Shown here in pieces: positions 49,759-58,976 of a DNA stretch of 64,000 bases; the stretch's first letter is position 1; each line of letters opens with the position of its first letter. The position numbers and the translations under genes are program-made. The DNA lies in contig NZ_KZ319287.1 of NCBI RefSeq assembly GCF_002744755.1, positions 62,001 through 126,000 on the forward strand, written 5' to 3'. Origin of the DNA: Leeuwenhoekiella nanhaiensis (GTDB lineage: Bacteria; Bacteroidota; Bacteroidia; Flavobacteriales; Flavobacteriaceae). A model generated the notes under the pieces. The model worked only from the letters and a program-made list of their open reading frames with translations, made no database searches and was not told where the DNA came from.

Positions 49759-51632
49759 GTTTTTTTGATCAGACATACGATGTTATTGTAGTAGGAGGAG
49801 GTCACGCAGGTTGTGAAGCTGCTGCTGCTGCTGCCAATATGGGTAGCAGTACGCTGTTGGTTACTATGAACCTTCAGACCATCGCGCAGATGTCTTGCAA
49901 TCCCGCTATGGGTGGAATTGCCAAGGGGCAAATTGTGCGTGAAATTGATGCTATGGGTGGCTACAGTGGTATCGTTTCAGACCGAACGGCTATCCAGTTT
50001 AAGATGCTCAATAAAAGTAAAGGACCTGCTATGTGGAGCCCGCGGGTGCAGAGTGATCGTATGCGTTTTGCTGAAGAATGGCGTTTGATGCTTGAGCAAA
50101 CTCCCAATCTTGATTTTTACCAGGAGATGGTAAATGGGCTTTTGATAGAAGGAGATCGGGTGGCCGGAGTGCGCACCTCTTTGGGAATTGAGATAAAAGC
50201 AAAATCTGTAATTCTTACTAACGGAACTTTCCTAAATGGCCTTATCCATATTGGTGAAAAGCAATTTGGTGGAGGTAGAGCAGGGGAGCGAAGTGCTACA
50301 GGAATTACCGAACAGTTGGTTGACTTGGGTTTTGATTCCGGTAGAATGAAAACCGGAACACCGCCTCGTGTTGATGGTAGAAGTTTAGATTTTTCTAAAA
50401 TGATTGAGCAGCCTGGTGATGAGGATCCTCAAAAATTTAGTTATTCAGACAGAACAAAACCGCTTACCAAACAACGTTCCTGTCAGATGAGTTATACCAG
50501 TCCTGAAGTTCATAATTTACTTCGGGAAGGTTTTGATCGTTCTCCTATGTTTAATGGTCGAATCAAAAGTACAGGCCCACGTTACTGTCCTTCAATTGAG
50601 GATAAAATCAATCGATTTGCAGATAAAGATCGGCATCAGCTTTTTGTAGAACCGGAAGGATGGGACACCATTGAATACTATGTAAATGGTTTTTCGACAT
50701 CCCTTCCTGAGGATGTTCAATTTAAAGCTTTACGACAGGTTGCTGGTTTTGAGCATGTGAAGTTCTTTAGACCCGGTTACGCTATAGAATATGATTATTT
50801 TCCACCAACGCAATTGAAGCATACACTCGAGACTAAATTAGTAAACGGACTGTATTTTGCTGGTCAAATCAACGGTACAACCGGTTATGAAGAAGCCGCT
50901 TCTCAAGGTCTGATGGCTGGTATCAATGCAAGCTTAAAAGTCAGCGAGAAAGATCCGTTTATTTTAAAAAGGGATGAGGCGTATATAGGAGTTCTAGTAG
51001 ACGATTTGATTACCAAAGGAACGAAAGAACCTTATCGTATGTTTACTTCAAGAGCTGAATACCGAACCTTATTGCGTCAGGATAATGCCGATAGTAGACT
51101 TACCCCGCGCTCTTTTGAAATTGGTTTGGCTCGTGAAGATCGTATGAAAGCTTTAGAGAAGAAGGAAGCAGCTGCTCAAAATCTGGTAGATTTCTTCAAT
51201 TCGACCAGTATTCAACCTGAAGAAGCTAATCCGGTTTTGGAGGAAAAAGGCACTTCCCCTATGAAGCAGTCTGATAAAATGGTGAAAATATTTAGCCGTC
51301 CACAGATTGCACTAGAAGATATGCTGCAGTTTAATGATGTGAAATCCTACGTTCGGGAACACGATTTGGATACAGAAGTACTTGAACAGGCAGAGATCAG
51401 AATTAAATACGATGGGTATATAGCTAAAGAAAAAGCCAATGCAGATAAGTTGCAGCGCCTTGAGAATATCAAGATTCCAGACAATTTTGATTATACAAAA
51501 CTAAAGTCTCTTTCTTTTGAGGCCCGAGAAAAGCTATCCAAAATCAGACCCACTACCATTTCACAAGCTTCTCGTGTGAGTGGTGTTTCTCCAAGTGATA
51601 TTTCGGTAATGTTGGTTTATATGGGACGCTAG
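49755..51632 (+). CDS. mnmG: tRNA uridine-5-carboxymethylaminomethyl modification enzyme MnmG (GidA)
   Basis: With MnmE, MnmG installs the carboxymethylaminomethyl group at U34 of several tRNAs. The 625-residue flavoprotein has the FAD motif DVIVVGGGHAGCEAAAAAA, SCNPAMGGIAKGQIVREIDA, the catalytic-site RMKTGTPPRVD, and the C-terminal GPRYCPSIEDK block. The name gidA reflects its usual location near the replication origin, which fits the parS sites on both sides of the gene here. Confidence 0.97.
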   Translation: MSFFDQTYDVIVVGGGHAGCEAAAAAANMGSSTLLVTMNLQTIAQMSCNPAMGGIAKGQIVREIDAMGGYSGIVSDRTAIQFKMLNKSKGPAMWSPRVQSDRMRFAEEWRLMLEQTPNLDFYQEMVNGLLIEGDRVAGVRTSLGIEIKAKSVILTNGTFLNGLIHIGEKQFGGGRAGERSATGITEQLVDLGFDSGRMKTGTPPRVDGRSLDFSKMIEQPGDEDPQKFSYSDRTKPLTKQRSCQMSYTSPEVHNLLREGFDRSPMFNGRIKSTGPRYCPSIEDKINRFADKDRHQLFVEPEGWDTIEYYVNGFSTSLPEDVQFKALRQVAGFEHVKFFRPGYAIEYDYFPPTQLKHTLETKLVNGLYFAGQINGTTGYEEAASQGLMAGINASLKVSEKDPFILKRDEAYIGVLVDDLITKGTKEPYRMFTSRAEYRTLLRQDNADSRLTPRSFEIGLAREDRMKALEKKEAAAQNLVDFFNSTSIQPEEANPVLEEKGTSPMKQSDKMVKIFSRPQIALEDMLQFNDVKSYVREHDLDTEVLEQAEIRIKYDGYIAKEKANADKLQRLENIKIPDNFDYTKLKSLSFEAREKLSKIRPTTISQASRVSGVSPSDISVMLVYMGR

Positions 51633-51638
51633 TTTTAT

Positions 51639-51654
51639 AGTTCCACGTGAAACA
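51639..51654. promoter_or_regulatory. parS site 2 (ParB-binding palindrome)
   Basis: AGTTCCACGTGAAACA differs from canonical parS TGTTCCACGTGAAACA only at the first base. It lies 7 nt after the mnmG stop, in opposite orientation to site 1. Confidence 0.72.
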
Positions 51655-51690
51655 ACTTTGCACTTTAATCTTCTCTAGACCTAAGTTATT

Positions 51691-52518
51691 TTGAAAAAAA
51701 GCGATTTAAAAATTAAAGATCATTCCTTTTCACAGGAAGAATTTAATTTGATTTATGATGCGCAATTGGATAAATACACAACTACGCCCGTTCCAGATAA
51801 TTTAGGAGATTACTACAAAGCGGAAAATTACATTTCGCATACGGATGCTAAAACCGGTTTTACAGATAAGCTTTACCAATCTGTAAAACATTTTATGCTC
51901 AACCGAAAGTTAAACCTGATTAGCAAATATGCTTCTAAGGGAAAACTTCTGGACATTGGAGCCGGTACCGGTGATTTTTTAAAATCGGCAAAAAAAGCAG
52001 GTTGGGAGGTAAGTGGTATCGAACCCAGCGAAGCTGCCCGTAAAAATTCGCTGAAGAAGGGAATTGCGCTTTTTGAGTCTGAGCAAGATTTAGGGGACCA
52101 AAAATTTGAGGTGATAAGTATGTGGCATGTTTTAGAACATGTGCCAGATACTCAAAAACAAATCCAATGGATCTTCAATCATCTTACCGAAAATGGAATT
52201 GCAGTAATTGCCATTCCTAATTTTAAATCTTACGATGCGCAGCATTATAAAGAATTTTGGGCTGCCTGGGACGTACCCCGACATCTGCATCACTTTTCTT
52301 CCAAAAGCATCCGGCTACTCTTTGAGCGAAGTGGTTTTACCTGCATTGCTCAGAAGCCACTCATTTTTGACTCCTTTTATGTGAGTATGCTTTCAGAAAA
52401 ATATCAAGGTTCAAAATTTCCCCTGATCCCTGGTTTTTTTAGAGGATTGGTCTCAAATATGAAAGCTTTACCTAATGGAGAGTATTCTTCGCTTATTTAT
52501 ATCCTAAAAAAGCATTAA
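51691..52518 (+). CDS. Class I SAM-dependent methyltransferase
   Basis: The 275-residue protein has the SAM-binding motif LLDIGAGTGDFLKSAKKAG, then the acidic strand end SGIEPSE, and motif IV-V (VISMWHVLEHVPDTQKQI). It resembles the methyltransf-23 type often found beside sugar or polysaccharide genes, but the acceptor is unknown. The start is a TTG; the next in-frame ATG is about 23 codons in and would drop the conserved-looking N-terminus. It follows mnmG by 58 nt, separated by the second parS site. Confidence 0.83.
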   Translation: MKKSDLKIKDHSFSQEEFNLIYDAQLDKYTTTPVPDNLGDYYKAENYISHTDAKTGFTDKLYQSVKHFMLNRKLNLISKYASKGKLLDIGAGTGDFLKSAKKAGWEVSGIEPSEAARKNSLKKGIALFESEQDLGDQKFEVISMWHVLEHVPDTQKQIQWIFNHLTENGIAVIAIPNFKSYDAQHYKEFWAAWDVPRHLHHFSSKSIRLLFERSGFTCIAQKPLIFDSFYVSMLSEKYQGSKFPLIPGFFRGLVSNMKALPNGEYSSLIYILKKH

Positions 52519-52712
52519 AAACTAAATAGAAGCTTTTCAAAAGGCTTTAGAGGCCAAAGTCAGCCGAATCCCTAGTCAATTTCTTTAAAGCTCTTAAAAG
52601 GGCTTATTTTAAGTCGTTTTCAATTGGTTTTAGTTATTTGTACTCAAGCATACATAGACTCGCCTTATATAAATTTATTTTGGCAAAATCTTTTTTTAAT
52701 CGAAGCTAATCT

Positions 52713-52720
52713 TACATTTG
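52713..52720 (+). promoter_or_regulatory. -7 promoter box of the OmpH-like gene
   Basis: TACATTTG is an exact -7 match, 18 nt before the start codon at 52739. Confidence 0.65.
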
Positions 52721-52738
52721 CAGCAAATTTTAACAAAT

Positions 52739-53311
52739 ATGAAAATTACAATCCAATTAGTGCTTTTAGCATTTCTGGTATCGGCCTGTTCAAAATCAAA
52801 AACAGGTTTTGTTGATACACAAAAATTATTTGAAGAATATACAGAGCTTACTGAGGTGCAGGACAAGTACACCAAAATGAGTGATGAAGTTCGTGCAGAT
52901 CTTGAACCACAAATTCAGGCATTTCAAATCAAGGTTGATTTGTATCAAAAGAACGCACAGAGTATGAGTCCTGCAGAACGTCAACAAAAAGAGCAGGAGC
53001 TGGGCGCGATGCAACAGCAGATTCAGCAGGCACAACAAGTGCGTGGAGGTCAGATTCAGCAGGAGAGTCAGGCAGAGATCGATACCATTATCAAAAAAGT
53101 GCGCGATTTTATCGCTGATTATGGTAAGAAAAATGAATATGAGTATATCTACGGTAAAAATGAAGGAGCTAACATTCTTTATGGCAAAGAAGAGTTAGAT
53201 CTTACAGATGAAATCCTTAAAGCTCTTAACGATACCTATGCAGGCGGAAGTACTGAAGTTTCTGAAGAGACTGAAACAGTAAGCAAGGCAGATACCACTG
53301 CAACCGAATAG
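52739..53311 (+). CDS. OmpH/Skp family protein, predicted lipoprotein
   Basis: The 190-residue protein has a signal ending LVSACSKSK, a lipobox, so unlike soluble E. coli Skp it should be lipid-anchored. The OmpH pattern follows: GFVDTQKLFEEYTEL, a long Gln-rich coiled coil (VDLYQKNAQSMSPAERQQKE) forming the tentacles, and YEYIYGKNEGANILYGKEELDLT at the end. Skp-type proteins hold unfolded outer-membrane proteins in the periplasm. It is monocistronic between a perfect -7 box and a terminator. Confidence 0.85.
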   Translation: MKITIQLVLLAFLVSACSKSKTGFVDTQKLFEEYTELTEVQDKYTKMSDEVRADLEPQIQAFQIKVDLYQKNAQSMSPAERQQKEQELGAMQQQIQQAQQVRGGQIQQESQAEIDTIIKKVRDFIADYGKKNEYEYIYGKNEGANILYGKEELDLTDEILKALNDTYAGGSTEVSEETETVSKADTTATE

Positions 53312-53330
53312 CCAAAAAATATATTCAATG

Positions 53331-53357
53331 AAAGCTGCTCCAGGGCAGCTTTTTTTA
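53331..53357 (+). terminator. Terminator after the OmpH-like gene
   Basis: AAAGCTGC/GCAGCTTT is an 8-bp stem with a 6-nt loop, followed by a T-run. Confidence 0.88.
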
Positions 53358-53450
53358 TGGGCTAAATTTTAGGAATAGTACGTTCAAGGCCTGTCTCAAA
53401 AGCGAAACTTAGTTCTAGAAGTTTTTATAGAACGCTTGTCCGGAGGTAAT

Positions 53451-54599
53451 TTAGGCTTTGGTGTGAAGTAGACGGGTTAATTTTATGGAAAGATCAGTAA
53501 GAATGATTTTCGCATTGCCGTTGCGTTCTATGTGATAAGCCGCGGTCTGCAATTCTTCAATCACGCCGTTTATATTATTACCGTGTACAAATGGGGCAAA
53601 CTTTGCCAGCTCAAATTGAGTGCTGGGCTGTAAATAAACAAGGGAAGAAGCATTATAATTTAATAATAAGGCTTGCCTAAAAAAATCTTCACAGTACCCT
53701 AAAAAGCTTTTTTGTGTTTCTCTACCTTTTGAAGCAATATTTTCACTCCAGGCAATAAGATCGAGTATGGCTTTTTTATTACCACGTGCTTTAAAAGCAG
53801 TACGCACCCAGTCTACAAACCAGGTTTCATACTCTTCTTCCTCGCTGTTATTATGCAATAAATGCAGAGCAAGATTGTAATCGCCGTGGGCTTTTACAGC
53901 TATTTTTTTTGCCTCTGCCCGGCTTACCTGATGTTCTTGTATTAAGGCTTCCTCCAGAGCTTCCGCAGCAAGAGGAGGGAAGTGCAATACCTGACAACGG
54001 GATTTAATGGTATCTAGAATTTGATCTTCATTTTCCGCGATAAGTATAAATACCGTTTTTTGCGGTGGCTCTTCAATCAATTTCAGAAGCTTATTGGATG
54101 CCGATGAATTCATTTTATCGGCCATCCAGATAATCATCACTTTAAAGCCTCCTTCATAAGATTTCAAAGACAACTTCCGCACGATATCCTGAGCTTCATC
54201 AACTCCTATTTTCCCCTGTTTTTTTTCAATTCCCAGATGTTGATGCCAGTCGTAAAGGCTTCCGTAGGGATTTTTGCTGAAAAACTCCCGCCATTCTTTG
54301 GCAAAATGATCAGAAACCGGGTGCGATTTTACACTGTCTGTTGTAGCTACTGGGAATGCAAAATGCAGGTCGGGATGTGAAAGATGTTCAAATTTCAGAT
54401 TACAGGAAGCATTTCCACCTGTATTTTCGCCATCAGCATTGGCGCAAATGAGATATTGGGCATAGGCTACCGCGCACGGCAAAACACCGCTTCCGCTGGG
54501 ACCTATAAAAAGTTGGGCGTGAGCGATACGTTTACGATCTACGCTGGTAGTCAGGTGGTTTTTGATGAACTGCTGCCCTAATATCGATTGAAACTGCAT
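53451..54599 (-). CDS. holB: DNA polymerase III subunit delta' (clamp loader)
   Basis: The 382-residue protein belongs to the clamp-loader AAA+ family that loads the sliding clamp. It has FQSILGQQFIKNHL, SLKSYEGGFKVMIIWMADKMN with the Walker B-like strand, SSASNKLLKLIEEPP, and SRCQVLHFPPL, the sensor region. The P-loop is degenerate (GPSGSGVLP, no Lys), as expected for a non-ATPase delta'. The four-Cys zinc module is reduced to two Cys. A perfect -7 box ends 4 nt before the ATG, so the mRNA is probably leaderless. Confidence 0.88.
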   Translation of the reverse strand: MQFQSILGQQFIKNHLTTSVDRKRIAHAQLFIGPSGSGVLPCAVAYAQYLICANADGENTGGNASCNLKFEHLSHPDLHFAFPVATTDSVKSHPVSDHFAKEWREFFSKNPYGSLYDWHQHLGIEKKQGKIGVDEAQDIVRKLSLKSYEGGFKVMIIWMADKMNSSASNKLLKLIEEPPQKTVFILIAENEDQILDTIKSRCQVLHFPPLAAEALEEALIQEHQVSRAEAKKIAVKAHGDYNLALHLLHNNSEEEEYETWFVDWVRTAFKARGNKKAILDLIAWSENIASKGRETQKSFLGYCEDFFRQALLLNYNASSLVYLQPSTQFELAKFAPFVHGNNINGVIEELQTAAYHIERNGNAKIILTDLSIKLTRLLHTKA

Positions 54600-54603
54600 C
54601 CGC

Positions 54604-54611
54604 CAAATATA
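54604..54611 (-). promoter_or_regulatory. -7 promoter box of holB (leaderless arrangement)
   Basis: The minus-strand TATATTTG matches TAnnTTTG and ends 4 nt before the holB ATG, the same spacing as at rbfA. Confidence 0.65.
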
Positions 54612-54645
54612 ACAGAAATGTAACGTATTTTCTGAGCCTATCTGT

Positions 54646-54653
54646 TATATTTG
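54646..54653 (+). promoter_or_regulatory. -7 promoter box of pgk
   Basis: TATATTTG is a perfect -7 match followed by TTGGC; the box and this following sequence recur exactly at 58977 before the M23 gene. It lies 78 nt before the pgk start. Confidence 0.7.
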
Positions 54654-54731
54654 TTGGCTCCGTACCGCATATGCCGGTACATACTGAAGACCAATCACAA
54701 AAGAATAGCTAACCGTAAAATCAATTTTTTA

Positions 54732-55919
54732 ATGAAAACTATTGACGATTTTAATTTTAAAGATAAAAAAGCCCTGATCCGTGTAGACTTTAATGTTCCA
54801 CTTAATGACAATCTGGAAGTTACAGACGTTACCCGTATTGAAGCTGCTAAACCTACAATCCTGAAAATTCTGGAAGACGGTGGCTCGGCAATATTGATGT
54901 CTCACCTGGGCAGACCAAAAGATCATGAGCCTGAGTTTTCACTTAAAAACATTGCGAGTAAAGTTTCTGAAATTATCGGAGTTCAGGTTAAATTTGTAGA
55001 AGATTGCGTTGGTACTAAAGCTGAGGAAGCTTCCGCTGCGCTTGAGTCTGGAGAGATTTTATTACTTGAAAACCTGCGTTATCACGATGCGGAAACTGAG
55101 GGTAATGAAGATTTCGCGAAGCAATTGGCAAATCTGGGCGATATTTATGTAAATGATGCCTTCGGTACAGCACACCGTGCGCATGCTTCCACTACAATTG
55201 TAGCGCAATTCTTCCCTGAAAATAAATGCTTTGGTTATTTGCTGGCGAAAGAAATAGAGAGTATTGACAAGGTGTTAAACGATAATGAGAAGCCCGTACT
55301 GGCTATTTTGGGCGGTGCGAAAGTATCTTCCAAAATAACGGTTATCGAGAATGTTCTTGACAAAGTTGATGATCTGATTATTGGTGGAGGTATGGCTTAT
55401 ACATTTATCAAGGCTCAGGGTGGCGAAGTAGGAAGCTCCATCTGTGAAGACGATAAGCTTGATCTGGCTCTTGATATTTTAAAGCAGGCTAAAGCCAAGA
55501 ATGTAAACGTGCATTTACCGGTTGATGTGCTTGCGGCAGATAGTTTTTCAGAATTTGCAAATACCAAAGTAGAGCCCATCAATAAAATCCCTGATGGATG
55601 GCAAGGTCTTGATGCCGGTCCTAAATCTTTAGAAAACTTCAAGCAGGTCGTGCTCAACAGCAAAACCATTTTATGGAATGGTCCATTAGGTGTTTTTGAA
55701 ATGAAACCTTTTGCAAACGGTACTATTGAGTTGGGTAATTTTATCGATGAGGCTACCCAAAAAGGCGCATTTTCTCTAGTAGGAGGCGGCGACAGTGTGG
55801 CAGCAGTTAAGCAATTTGGTTTTGAAGATAAAGTAAGTTACGTATCTACCGGCGGTGGTGCTATGCTCGAAATGCTTGAGGGCAAGGAGCTACCGGGTAT
55901 CGCGGCTATACAAAATTAA
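54732..55919 (+). CDS. pgk: Phosphoglycerate kinase
   Basis: Pgk makes ATP from 1,3-bisphosphoglycerate in glycolysis. The 395-residue protein has [34 protein letters not shown], the hinge and nucleotide region [23 protein letters not shown] and [11 protein letters not shown]. It is monocistronic and divergent from holB. The ATG at 54732 is chosen; the longer frame would run through the leader. A possible weak hairpin follows the stop. Confidence 0.97.
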   Translation: MKTIDDFNFKDKKALIRVDFNVPLNDNLEVTDVTRIEAAKPTILKILEDGGSAILMSHLGRPKDHEPEFSLKNIASKVSEIIGVQVKFVEDCVGTKAEEASAALESGEILLLENLRYHDAETEGNEDFAKQLANLGDIYVNDAFGTAHRAHASTTIVAQFFPENKCFGYLLAKEIESIDKVLNDNEKPVLAILGGAKVSSKITVIENVLDKVDDLIIGGGMAYTFIKAQGGEVGSSICEDDKLDLALDILKQAKAKNVNVHLPVDVLAADSFSEFANTKVEPINKIPDGWQGLDAGPKSLENFKQVVLNSKTILWNGPLGVFEMKPFANGTIELGNFIDEATQKGAFSLVGGGDSVAAVKQFGFEDKVSYVSTGGGAMLEMLEGKELPGIAAIQN

Positions 55920-56004
55920 CATACCACAGGTTTGGGATTATCCCGGGCGTTTTAGATTTTGATTAAAAAATACGACTTTAGCGTTTGCATCGTTGTTATA
56001 CTCT

Positions 56005-57609
56005 ATGAAGAAAAGCTTAAGTCTGGGCATCGCATTAAGTTGCGTGTCTGTTCTGGTCTTAAACGCCCAGGAAACCAATACCGAGAAACCGGCTGACAAA
56101 GTACAGCTCAGCAAATCACTACCTGTTGTAGACACGGTAGAGCTCAAACAAATTCAGCAAAGTCTGAATAAGGAATTGAAGCAGAATGCCTCAAAACCTG
56201 AGGAAAAGGTATTTCTCTACAAAGAGGTTGACGGCAATTCCACAACCTATACGCTTAAAGACCGAAAATACGCGGCTAAAATTGACGAGCGTTGGATTGA
56301 AGAACTTACCACAGGAACCCTTTACGACTCCATAAACGCGCTTGTAGACGACACCGAGTACGAAGAGGTCAATTATCCTGAACTTACCACCGAAACGCTT
56401 AAAAAGCGTCTGGCAGACCTAAATGCCCGTACACCCTTCAACATTGAATACAATCCTTCGCTTGAAAACGTTATTAAAGGCTATTTAAAGCGTCATAAGC
56501 CTACTTTAGAGCGGCTTATGGGACTTTCTGAATTTTATTTTCCGGGATTTGAAGAGACGTTTGATAAGTACGATATGCCGCTTGAACTCAAGTATCTGGC
56601 AATTGTAGAATCTGCTTTACGTCCCAGAGCCAAGTCGCGGGTGGGTGCGACAGGAATCTGGCAGTTTATGTTCAGCACCGGTAAATTATACGGCCTTGAC
56701 ATCAGCTCCTATGTTGATGAGCGTATGGATCCCATTATGTCTACCGAAGCTGCGGCGCAATATCTTTCTAAACTCTACGAAATTTTCGGCGACTGGGACC
56801 TTGCTTTAGCCTCCTACAATTCGGGTCCGGGTAATGTGAGTAAAGCGATACGCCGCAGCGGGGGCCGCACCAATTACTGGAACATCAGACATCATTTACC
56901 ACGTGAAACAGCGGGTTATGTTCCTGCTTTTCTGGCAACGATGTACATTTTTGAGTATGCCGAAGAGCATGGTTATAAGCCTCAAAAACCCGAAATCAAC
57001 TATTTTGAGACCGATACCGTTCGGGTAAAACAAATGCTCACCTTACAGCAGGTTTCTGCGTACACCGGGGTATCACTTGAAGAGATTCAGTTCTTAAACC
57101 CGGCCTATAAATTAGATGTCATTCCGTATGTTTCTGATGAAGCCTATTACCTGAGACTGCCTGTTACCGCATTGGGACCTTTCGTCAATAATGAAACCGA
57201 GATCTACGCAACCGCAAAAGAAGAATTAAAACGTGAAGAAGAAACCCTGCCCGAGTATCTGGAAGTACCATCAAGTGTGACTTACAGGGTGCGCAGCGGG
57301 GATTATTTAGGTAAAATCGCTGAACGTTATGGTGTAGGGGTTTCACAAATCAAACGCTGGAATAATCTGAGATCGAATAATTTACGAGTAGGCCAGCGAC
57401 TTATTTTATATCCTTCTAAACCGGTGGCTTCAGCTGGGACTTCAAGTTCAAATTCAGGTTCTTCCAAGAAGTATGTTGTTAAGAAAGGAGATAGTTTGTG
57501 GACGATCGCGCGCAAATTTCCCGGAGTAAGTGCCGAGAACCTTAAAGTTTGGAACGATCTTAGAGGTACTAATTTAAAACCGGGAATGACCCTGGTTATC
57601 GCTAACTAA
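56005..57609 (+). CDS. Lytic transglycosylase with two LysM domains (MltD-like)
   Basis: The 534-residue exported protein cleaves peptidoglycan glycan strands. It has a signal peptide (LGIALSCVSVLVLNAQ), a transglycosylase domain around 200-320 with the catalytic Glu in YLAIVESALRPRAKSRVGAT, GIWQFMFSTGKLYGL, and DLALASYNSGPGNVSKAI, then two C-terminal LysM repeats (YRVRSGDYLGKIAERYGV and YVVKKGDSLWTIARKFPGV). A degenerate parS-like sequence lies inside the gene at 56895. The DUF4837 gene follows 18 nt later, in the same operon. Confidence 0.93.
   Translation: MKKSLSLGIALSCVSVLVLNAQETNTEKPADKVQLSKSLPVVDTVELKQIQQSLNKELKQNASKPEEKVFLYKEVDGNSTTYTLKDRKYAAKIDERWIEELTTGTLYDSINALVDDTEYEEVNYPELTTETLKKRLADLNARTPFNIEYNPSLENVIKGYLKRHKPTLERLMGLSEFYFPGFEETFDKYDMPLELKYLAIVESALRPRAKSRVGATGIWQFMFSTGKLYGLDISSYVDERMDPIMSTEAAAQYLSKLYEIFGDWDLALASYNSGPGNVSKAIRRSGGRTNYWNIRHHLPRETAGYVPAFLATMYIFEYAEEHGYKPQKPEINYFETDTVRVKQMLTLQQVSAYTGVSLEEIQFLNPAYKLDVIPYVSDEAYYLRLPVTALGPFVNNETEIYATAKEELKREEETLPEYLEVPSSVTYRVRSGDYLGKIAERYGVGVSQIKRWNNLRSNNLRVGQRLILYPSKPVASAGTSSSNSGSSKKYVVKKGDSLWTIARKFPGVSAENLKVWNDLRGTNLKPGMTLVIAN
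56895..56910. promoter_or_regulatory. Degenerate parS-like site 3, inside the transglycosylase gene
   Basis: TTTACCACGTGAAACA matches parS TGTTNCACGTGAAACA at 13 of the 15 specified bases. It sits within coding sequence about 5.2 kb from site 2. Binding is uncertain. Confidence 0.4.
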
Positions 57610-57627
57610 CTTTAATTCTTTTACACG

Positions 57628-58605
57628 ATGCGAAAAATTATTCTTTTATTGACACTTATAGCTTTGGTAGCCTGCGACGATAAGCCCGAAGGGAAAGTGC
57701 TTTCAGCTTCCTCGGGAGTGCTGAATGCCCTAACGGTGGTTATGCCAAACGATATGTGGGCAGGAGCTGTTGGAGAGGCTGTACGTGAGAAACTTGCAGG
57801 TCCGGTTCACGGTTTGCCTCAAATTGAACCGATGTTTGAGATCAATCAGATGCCCGATGAAGCATTTACCGGCTTCATGCGTAAACAGCGTACCTTTTTG
57901 AAAATTGAGCAAAGTGATTCTTCTGGAACTTCAATTGTAAAAGATGAATATGCACGCCCTCAAACCGGTATTATTGTGAAGGGTCCTTCTCAGGAAGTCA
58001 TAATAAATCAAATAACTCAGGACAGCGCTAAGATTGTAAATGCGGTCAAAAATGCAGAGTTCACCGAAAAAATCCGCCAAATAAGCCTTTCGCTTAAGGA
58101 AGATGAACCGCTTACCGAAGCTTTCGGGATCACGATGAAGTTTCCAACGGCGTATCGCTATGCTAAAAAGGATCCTAACTTTTTCTGGATTCGTAAAGAC
58201 ATTCCGCACGGCGATATGAACATCACGGTTTATGAAGTGCCTTACAGCACAGTAGACAGAGATTCAAATACTGTAGGTTCTTTGATAAAAATGCGCGATT
58301 CTATTGGCGGAGATAACATAACCGTGAGTGAAGGGATGCGTTTTATTACGGAAGCTGCTTTTGCACCGTATTTGGAAGAAACCACCATTGATGGTAAACC
58401 GGCTTTCCAAATGAAAGGAATGTGGGAAGTTAAAGGCCGTTATATGGCAGGACCTTTTGTGAATTTTACCGTAGATGATAAAGAAAACGATCGTTATCTG
58501 GTGCTGGAAGGTTTTGTGTTTAAACCTTCGGCCAGTAAGCGTGACAACCTTTTTGAACTGGAGTCTATTTTACGCTCTGTTAAGTTTGTAGATAAAAAGA
58601 AATAG
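57628..58605 (+). CDS. DUF4837 family lipoprotein
   Basis: The 325-residue protein has a lipoprotein signal ending LIALVAC, then sequence typical of DUF4837 (LNALTVVMPNDMWAGAVGEA; FFWIRKDIPHGDMNITVYEV). The family is confined largely to Bacteroidetes and has no assigned function. It is co-transcribed with the transglycosylase, so an envelope role is likely. A bidirectional terminator follows. Confidence 0.85.
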   Translation: MRKIILLLTLIALVACDDKPEGKVLSASSGVLNALTVVMPNDMWAGAVGEAVREKLAGPVHGLPQIEPMFEINQMPDEAFTGFMRKQRTFLKIEQSDSSGTSIVKDEYARPQTGIIVKGPSQEVIINQITQDSAKIVNAVKNAEFTEKIRQISLSLKEDEPLTEAFGITMKFPTAYRYAKKDPNFFWIRKDIPHGDMNITVYEVPYSTVDRDSNTVGSLIKMRDSIGGDNITVSEGMRFITEAAFAPYLEETTIDGKPAFQMKGMWEVKGRYMAGPFVNFTVDDKENDRYLVLEGFVFKPSASKRDNLFELESILRSVKFVDKKK

Positions 58606-58620
58606 ACAATTGATAAAAAC

Positions 58621-58656
58621 GAAAAAAGCGCTTGAGAGATCAAGCGCTTTTTTTAT
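58621..58656. terminator. Bidirectional terminator between DUF4837 and tatA
   Basis: AAAAAAGCGCTTGA/TCAAGCGCTTTTTT is a 14-bp perfect stem with a 4-nt loop, flanked by A- and T-runs, serving both converging genes. Confidence 0.95.
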
Positions 58657-58675
58657 TTCAAAATCAAAAAAATCG

Positions 58676-58882
58676 TTACGATTTTTTATCCTCTAGTTTT
58701 TCTTCAGATTTCTTAGAGCTGTCATCCTCGCGTGAGGCATCCTTAAATTCTTTGATACCACTTCCTAAGCCTCGCATCATTTCCGGTATTTTTTTACCTC
58801 CAAAAAGTAAGAGTACTATCACTACGATAAGCCCGATCTGCCAGGGACCCACCATGCCTAATATTATCGCTGGTATATTCAT
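58676..58882 (-). CDS. tatA: Twin-arginine translocase subunit TatA/TatE
   Basis: The 68-residue protein has the N-terminal membrane helix (IGLIVVIVLLLFGG) followed by GGKKIPEMMRGLGSGIKEFK, the TatA amphipathic helix with the conserved FGxxKxPE, and a Glu/Lys/Ser-rich tail. It polymerises to form the Tat export pore for folded proteins such as the Tat-signal oxidoreductase at 20.2 kb. No tatC is next to it. Confidence 0.95.
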   Translation of the reverse strand: MNIPAIILGMVGPWQIGLIVVIVLLLFGGKKIPEMMRGLGSGIKEFKDASREDDSSKKSEEKLEDKKS

Positions 58883-58976
58883 AATTCAAAATTTAGATGG
58901 TAAAGATAACAAGAATTAGCCAAAAAGCGTTGCAGTATCTAAAACTTTAGCAGTAGGCAAACGCCTTTTTAAATTT

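Noticed and set aside
53451-54599. holB as a damaged gene because its P-loop Lys and two zinc Cys are missing
   Set aside because: Delta' subunits often do not bind ATP, and the frame is intact with all other clamp-loader motifs present.
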